NCBI RefSeq assembly: GCF_041020765.1 | Contig: NZ_JBEUEJ010000018.1 | Length of the DNA stretch: 64,000 nt | Source: Kineococcus terrestris | GTDB taxonomy: Bacteria; Actinomycetota; Actinomycetes; Actinomycetales; Kineococcaceae | Strand: one strand, 5' to 3' | Shown here: in pieces, positions 59,569-64,000 of the stretch | Layout: the number at the start of each line of letters is the position of its first letter | Position numbering within the stretch: position 1 is the stretch's first letter | Notes under the pieces: generated by a model | The model's database searches: none | Told to the model about the DNA's origin: nothing | What the model saw: the letters and a program-made list of their open reading frames with translations, nothing else | Program-made: the position numbers and the translations under genes

Positions 59569-60041
59569 CCGCACCGCACCACCTCACGGTGGAAGAACCG
59601 GCGGACTACCTGCTCGAGGAGCTGCAGGCGCGCACGGCGCGGCTGGAACTGCGCGTCGACGAGCTGGACGCCCTGTTGCCCGTGCCCGGTGCCGACGACG
59701 TCAACGCCGGAGCGTCCCCGGGCTACGCCGATGTCGTGGCCTGGGTCGCGGGATTCTTCGCGCCCACCTTCGCTCGTCCCGTCGGCGGCGAGGCCCGCTG
59801 GTGCCCGCGCTGGATGGAGCACCCTGAGGCCGTCTACCGCCTGGAGGCGCTGTGGCGCACGTGGGAGGTGGCGCGGCGCGACCCGCGCACGGGCGCAGCG
59901 CTTTGGTTGCGCGACCACCTCGATCCGCAGCTGGCCGTCCTGCTCTCCTCGCGAGGCCCCTTCGCCCAGTGCACCCCGCTGCGTCACGAGGTCCCTGCCG
60001 CGCTGCCCGGCGCTGGCGAGGGTTCCCCGCCCGGCGGCTGA
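59565..60041 (+). CDS. DUF4913 domain protein (TTG start)
   Basis: This 158-residue soluble protein starts at TTG 59565 in a TTGA overlap, the only usable start near the previous stop. The DUF4913 signature is YADVVAWVAGFFAPTFARP, followed by WCPRWMEHPEAVYRLEALWRTWEVARRDP and WLRDHLDPQLAVLLSSRGPFA. It is common at the end of actinobacterial conjugation operons. Function is unknown. It closes the eight-gene overlapping series. Confidence 0.82.
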   Translation: MTAPHHLTVEEPADYLLEELQARTARLELRVDELDALLPVPGADDVNAGASPGYADVVAWVAGFFAPTFARPVGGEARWCPRWMEHPEAVYRLEALWRTWEVARRDPRTGAALWLRDHLDPQLAVLLSSRGPFAQCTPLRHEVPAALPGAGEGSPPGG

Positions 60042-60228
60042 GGCCGCCCTCGATCTCCACGCCGCAGCGGCGGTGTGGTGCCGGCGCGACCGTCCCGCAG
60101 TGGCAGCTGACGGGGCGGAGGCGCCGACCAGCAGTTCCGGGAGGACGGCGGTGCCGTCCTCCTGACGGTGCTGCTGGGTCCCTGTCCCGACGACCGACCC
60201 CGATCAAGAGCCTCGACAGGAGGACCTC

Positions 60229-62067
60229 GTGCAGTCTCCCCGCACTCGCCACCCGAAGGCAGCCCCCCACCGCGTCACGCTGGCGGTCGCGACCGCCGTG
60301 GCGGTGGCTCTCACCCACCCCGTCACCGCTGCAGCCAGTGCTCCGGTGCCCAGCGGAGCCCCGCCGAGGACGAGCGACACCTGGCTGTCCTTCACCGTCA
60401 GCGGCCAAGACGCCGCTACCCGCGTCTACAGCAGCGGCGTGCCCGGCGGTGGACGCCTCGTCTCCTACTGGCAGACACCCGGTCCGGAGGGCGCGGCGGA
60501 CAGCCGCCGGCTCACCCTCACCGTCGACGAGGAGGTCGTCGCCGCGCGCACCGCGAGCCTCGCGGACGGCGCCATGACCCCCGCCGCGGGCGCCGACGAG
60601 ATCGTCGACACCGACACCGACGGCTCCACCACGACGATCACCGTGACCAGCGACAGCACCGCCGCCGAGCTGTACCTGCTCCCCGTGAGCGCACCGGCCG
60701 CTGCGGACGAGGAGGACCAGGGCGTTCTCGACGAGCTGTGGAGCGACGTGCTCGACCTCATCGGCGCGTCGGGGTCGAGCGCGAGCGACGAGGACTCCTC
60801 GGAGGGCGACGGTGACGTCAACTCCCCACCGGCCTCCAGCCCGGCTCCCACCGCTGAGCGACCCGACCCTGGCAGCAGCAGCGATGACGATGTCTGTCCG
60901 GTGCCCGAGGGCGACGGCACGCCGGCCCCGGCCTCGACCGGTACCGGTGACGAGGTCGGCGACAGCGTCTCCGACGAGTCCGCCGCCCAGGGCCAGGCGG
61001 ACGACTACGCCGTCTCGGACGGGCCGAGCTCAGCACCCAGCTTCAGCCGCGCGACGCGCGAGGACGCTGAAACCACAGCCGGACCGTGTGACGACCGTCC
61101 TGACGACGCCCCATCGGCCTCTCCCTCGACCGGGACGCAGCGGCCCGACCTGGTACCCGGTGACTGGGAGTCCGGCGCGTCCGGCGATCCCGACGGGGTC
61201 GCCGCGCTGCGCGGCGGGCAACCCGCGGAGATAGCCACCACCTGGGCCAACGGCGGCACCACCGGCATCGACGTCCCCCAGCTGCAGGACGGGGGCGAGT
61301 ACAGCGAGGAGAACTGGGACGCCTCGCTCATCGTCTCCGTCTCCCCCTTCGAGGAGGGCGGCAGCTGGGCCCAGGCCGCCGCCGGGGCCTACGACGCCGA
61401 CTGGCGCCAGCAGCTCACCAACGTCAAGAAGGGCTGGGGCGAGCGCGAGGGCAACCTCTACCTGTCCCCGGCGTGGGAGCTGAACGGCAACTGGTTCCCC
61501 TGGGCGGTCACGGAGGCCGAGACCGCTGACTTCCACACCGCGTGGAGCCGCTACCGGGACCTGCAGCAGGAGATCCTGCCCGACGCGCTGCTGACGCTGA
61601 CGTTCAACCGCGAGTCCAACGGCTACGACGGCGACGCCCGCGACCTCATCCCGACCGGCGAGATCGACGCGTACGGCGTCGACTACTACAACCACTTCCC
61701 CTACGCCTCCACCGCCGCCGAGTTCGAGGAGCAGCTGGACGACCGCGACGGCGGGGGCGGACCGAAGGGCTTCAGCGCCCACCGCGCCGCGGCCGCGGAA
61801 GCCGGGGTCCCGGTCGTCGTGCCGGAGTGGAACGGTTCAGCCAAGAACGGCGACTCCCCCGCCTTCGTCACGGGCATGTACGAGCAGTTCCGCACGCACG
61901 CCGGCCCGGGGGCAGGGCAGGTGGCCGCCGAGTCGCTGTTCGAGATCGACAAGGACGGCGGCAACTGGACCTTGCTGGAGGGGACGAAGATGCCGCAGTC
62001 GGCAGCCACGTACGCGCGCCTGTGGGGCCAGTCGGCGGACTCGGACCTGCCCGAGCAGCAGCAGTAG
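60229..62067 (+). CDS. Secreted GH26-like glycoside hydrolase with long disordered linker
   Basis: This 612-residue protein starts at GTG 60229 behind AGGAGGA. A Sec-type signal peptide ends near VTAAAS. An unassigned beta-rich domain and a ~170-residue acidic Ser/Asp/Pro linker precede the C-terminal catalytic-like part: LYLSPAWELNGNWFPWAV and, later, VVVPEWNGS, the order of the GH26 acid/base and nucleophile glutamates. Several strands also match related (beta/alpha)8 hydrolases, so family 26 is a best guess. It would cleave an extracellular beta-glycan. A hairpin terminator-like stem follows. Confidence 0.75.
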   Translation: MQSPRTRHPKAAPHRVTLAVATAVAVALTHPVTAAASAPVPSGAPPRTSDTWLSFTVSGQDAATRVYSSGVPGGGRLVSYWQTPGPEGAADSRRLTLTVDEEVVAARTASLADGAMTPAAGADEIVDTDTDGSTTTITVTSDSTAAELYLLPVSAPAAADEEDQGVLDELWSDVLDLIGASGSSASDEDSSEGDGDVNSPPASSPAPTAERPDPGSSSDDDVCPVPEGDGTPAPASTGTGDEVGDSVSDESAAQGQADDYAVSDGPSSAPSFSRATREDAETTAGPCDDRPDDAPSASPSTGTQRPDLVPGDWESGASGDPDGVAALRGGQPAEIATTWANGGTTGIDVPQLQDGGEYSEENWDASLIVSVSPFEEGGSWAQAAAGAYDADWRQQLTNVKKGWGEREGNLYLSPAWELNGNWFPWAVTEAETADFHTAWSRYRDLQQEILPDALLTLTFNRESNGYDGDARDLIPTGEIDAYGVDYYNHFPYASTAAEFEEQLDDRDGGGGPKGFSAHRAAAAEAGVPVVVPEWNGSAKNGDSPAFVTGMYEQFRTHAGPGAGQVAAESLFEIDKDGGNWTLLEGTKMPQSAATYARLWGQSADSDLPEQQQ

Positions 62068-62170
62068 TCACTCCCGGGAGCGCTGGAGCACACCCGCGCC
62101 AGCGCACTCCCGCTGGGCGGAACGCTCACTCGCTTCCCCGTCTCAGCCAGCGAGGGCTGTCAGCTCCCCG

Positions 62171-62215
62171 CCTGCTGCGCGGTCTCGAGGCACCTTCACG
62201 AGGCCGCGCAGCAGG
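62171..62215. terminator. 17-bp hairpin after the GH26-like gene
   Basis: Arms at 62171-62187 and 62199-62215 (CCTGCTGCGCGG... with its complement) pair with one G:T, around an 11-nt loop. No T-run follows. It lies between convergent genes (GH26-like and a PH-like gene), where a bidirectional terminator is expected. Confidence 0.6.
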
Positions 62216-62353
62216 ACGGAACGGTCACCCGGTCCGACGCCGGCGACCCCCACCACGGCAGCTCACGTCCACCTCATGTCCTGGCCCGCTGACCACCGGC
62301 GGCCGGGGTGAGCCAGCAGAAGGCGCGCCGCGGCAAGGAACCGCAGCCACGGC

Positions 62354-62770
62354 TCACCGCTCATCGCGTGGGTGGTGCTGCTCGTACGCGCTGAGCACCA
62401 CAGCTGCGTCCTCCAAGGACAGCTCGGGCAGGACGACCGGGCGGTGCCGGCTGGCGTCGTGAAAGCGCAGCAACCGCTGCCCACCGGGCCGGTCCAACCG
62501 AAGACCCTGCACGTCCTGCCACGCCACGGCCCGCGCCCGCCGGTACCCCGAGTGCACCACCAGGGCATCCGATCGCACGCTCACCCGCGCCCGGCGCAGC
62601 ATCACCCCCCGCGCGATCCACCCCAGGCCTACCAGCAGCAGGGCCGTCGGCGCCCACGTGCCCTGGCTGAGCATCCAGATGCCCATGAGGGCGCAGTAAG
62701 CCACCCCACCGACGATCAGCACTGTGTTGGCGCGCGAGGGACGCGCACGCAGCACCACCTCGCGCTCCAC
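62354..62770 (-). CDS. Membrane protein with PH-like domain
   Basis: This 138-residue protein starts at GTG 62770. Two helices (TVLIVGGVAYCALMGIWML and PTALLLVGLGWIARGVML) precede VSVRSDALVVHSGYRRARAVAWQDVQGLRLD, a typical bacterial PH-like repeat start. Such bPH proteins are often unassigned envelope factors. The gene is convergent with the GH26-like gene. Nothing convincing is seen in the 324 bases upstream (62771-63094). Confidence 0.65.
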   Translation of the reverse strand: MEREVVLRARPSRANTVLIVGGVAYCALMGIWMLSQGTWAPTALLLVGLGWIARGVMLRRARVSVRSDALVVHSGYRRARAVAWQDVQGLRLDRPGGQRLLRFHDASRHRPVVLPELSLEDAAVVLSAYEQHHPRDER

Positions 62771-63094
62771 ACCAGCACCCTGACACGACAGGCGGTGCCC
62801 GCAGCGGGTCATCACCTGATCGCACTGATCCCACGCCTTCGCCGGGCAGTCGAGGTCTCGGCAAGAGTCACCGCAGAGGTGGTGAGCCGAGAGAAGCCGC
62901 TGAGCGGGATCGCGAAGGTCCATACGGTCAGCGGCCGGACTCGGGCGCCCCGGCTGTGCTGCGGGCATCGCGGCCGGACAGCGATCAGGTGATGCACCTC
63001 GATTTCGCCTCCACCGACCCGCCCGGGGTGCGATGGTGCAAGGGAAGCCCGCATCGGGTGCCCGAACGGTGTACCCGTACCTGGAAGGTGCCTG

Positions 63095-63703
63095 GTGACG
63101 ACCTCACGCCTGCTGCTGCCCGCCTTCGACCACGTCTTCATCGTGGGAGTGCTGGACAACGAGGCCGACACCCAGCGCGTCAACGGCAACGACCCGGCAG
63201 CAGATTGGGCTCGGCGCGTCAGCGAGGTGTTCACCCCCTCGCAGCAGCCGGCACCGGCTGCTGCCGGGCAGCTGGTGCCGCTGGAGCTGGCAGGGCTGGA
63301 CTGGAGCTTCGTCCGTGCCGTGGTGGCCAAGTGGTCCGTCTACGCCTCCACCACCCAGGAGGCGCGCCACTACGAAGACCTCCTGACCCGCATCGACGAC
63401 CACCTGCCGGGCCTGCCGCCACTGCCGGGCCACGTGCTGGAGCCGGAGACGAGTCAGGAGGAACCGGAACTGTCGGACGAGGAGGCCATCGCCCGGCTCG
63501 AGGCCTCATCCGCTCACTGGGAGCACGCTGGTCGGCTGGGTGCGCACGACCCGTGGTGCATGGACCAGGACGTCATCGCGGAGCTCACCGACCCGCTCGC
63601 CATCGTCGAGCAGCCGAGCGGGTCCTCGTCCGTCCTCGTGCGCATCGAGGACTTCGACGAGGATCGCGGCCCGGACGAGCACGGTGCCCCTCCGGCCGGC
63701 TGA
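63095..63703 (+). CDS. Hypothetical 202-residue acidic protein
   Basis: It starts at GTG 63095 after GGTGCCTGGT. It reads LLLPAFDHVFIVGVLDNEADTQR, then VRAVVAKWSVYASTTQEARHYEDLLTRID and an acidic C-terminus (SVLVRIEDFDEDRGPDEHG). No family is recognised. It may be co-transcribed with the small overlapping frame at 63684. The composition is typical of the host chromosome. Confidence 0.55.
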   Translation: MTTSRLLLPAFDHVFIVGVLDNEADTQRVNGNDPAADWARRVSEVFTPSQQPAPAAAGQLVPLELAGLDWSFVRAVVAKWSVYASTTQEARHYEDLLTRIDDHLPGLPPLPGHVLEPETSQEEPELSDEEAIARLEASSAHWEHAGRLGAHDPWCMDQDVIAELTDPLAIVEQPSGSSSVLVRIEDFDEDRGPDEHGAPPAG

Positions 63704-63866
63704 GCTCCGCCACGTCTCGAGCGATCCGACCGTCGGCCACCTCGTGGTCATCTGCGATGGGGACGACGGGGATGAGGTGGCGACCAGCATCAGCTGCGCG
63801 TGGCCCAGCACCGGCACGGTCTTCCTTCCACGACCGGTGACGCCTGAGAAGGTGTTGCGTTACTGA
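63684..63866 (+). CDS. Possible 60-residue protein overlapping the previous gene
   Basis: GTG 63684 opens a frame that overlaps the previous stop by 20 nt and runs to TGA 63864-63866. It reads HLVVICDGDDGDEVATSIS and ends FLPRPVTPEKVLRY. The codon bias looks coding over its second half. No family and no clear ribosome site. Close to the contig end, so the sequence may not be reliable. Confidence 0.35.
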   Translation: MPLRPAELRHVSSDPTVGHLVVICDGDDGDEVATSISCAWPSTGTVFLPRPVTPEKVLRY

Positions 63867-63883
63867 TCGTCGGCGGTGAGTGA

Positions 63884-64000
63884 GGGGGGGGGGGGGGGGG
63901 GGGCCCCCCCCCCCCCCCCCCCCCCCCCCGGGGGGGGGGGGGGGGGCCCCCGCCGCCCCCCCCCCCCCCTCGCGCGGGGGCGCGGGGGGGGGGGGCCCCC
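63884..64000. other. G and C homopolymer runs (probable sequence artefact)
   Basis: About 117 bases made of long runs of G and C with almost no A or T. Such runs are not expected even in GC-rich DNA and look like a failed contig end. No biology should be inferred from them. Confidence 0.9.

Larger units (their letters stand above)
25973..62067. mobile_element. Integrated conjugative element at tRNA-Lys (right boundary not found; end given is a minimum)
   Basis: The left boundary is the tRNA-Lys gene, into which the integrase reads. Element functions are: excisionase and integrase, VirB1-like transglycosylase, restriction-modification and other accessory genes, and an eight-gene coupled type IV secretion operon (51919-60041). 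Gene density falls and codon use becomes less extreme between 44 and 50 kb, as expected for acquired DNA. No repeat of the tRNA 3' end was seen further right, and no relaxase gene was seen, so the element probably continues beyond this contig. The right coordinate marks the last gene likely to belong. Confidence 0.75.

Noticed and set aside
62068..64000. Right attachment site (copy of the tRNA-Lys 3' end)
   Set aside because: I looked for the T-arm and acceptor sequence to the right of the secretion operon and did not see it; by eye this is not exhaustive.

Overview
The window is a very GC-rich chromosome segment from an actinobacterium. The mtrA-linked cell-envelope cluster, mycobacterial-style DUF families, GTG starts and tight stop/start overlaps all fit; a Kineosporiaceae-like host is a guess. 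The left 26 kb is ordinary chromosome. Most of the right 38 kb is an integrated conjugative element inserted at a tRNA-Lys gene, and it contains a second, well-delimited transposon.

Chromosomal part (1-25.9 kb). A truncated mtrA is divergent from a coupled run of membrane protein, DUF4129, DUF4350, MoxR ATPase, DUF58 protein and two ABC exporter half-transporters with complementary defective ATPase domains. An AAA+ ATPase, an acidic-tailed exported protein with a two-component system, a WYL regulator, a DinB-like protein and a thioredoxin follow. An AbiEi/AbiEii-type toxin-antitoxin pair is bracketed by two near-identical 43-nt palindromes. After an amino-acid permease comes a sugar locus: solute-binding protein, two permeases, a GH32 beta-fructosidase, a small kinase-like protein and a LacI-type repressor, with matching ACACGTGT-type operator sites.

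Conjugative element (about 26.0 kb to beyond 60 kb). A tyrosine integrase gene, with its excisionase, reads into and ends inside tRNA-Lys(TTT), which marks the left attachment site. Inward lie a VirB1-like lytic transglycosylase, an XRE/ImmA/membrane/membrane operon, a PaeR7I/XhoI-like restriction-modification pair with two co-oriented accessory genes, the transposon, a GIY-YIG protein, a three-gene operon ending in a PD-(D/E)XK nuclease, decayed DNA, and a translationally coupled type IV secretion operon (VirB2-like, VirB6-like, SCO6880-like, VirB4-like and VirD4-like proteins, and a DUF4913 protein). A secreted GH26-like protein follows. No relaxase and no right attachment site were found.

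Transposon (37,279-44,076). An ISL3-family transposase sits beside one of two 26-bp terminal inverted repeats (23 of 26 matching). The whole 6.8-kb unit is flanked by a perfect 8-bp target duplication, TTCAAAAC. Its passengers form a sulfur module: a CstR-like repressor with two cognate operators, a rhodanese, a persulfide dioxygenase-rhodanese fusion, a rhodanese with a membrane tail, a TauE/SafE exporter and a NiCoT nickel/cobalt transporter. This is the most interesting structure in the window.

The last ~120 bases are G and C homopolymer runs that look like sequencing or assembly artefact at a contig end.
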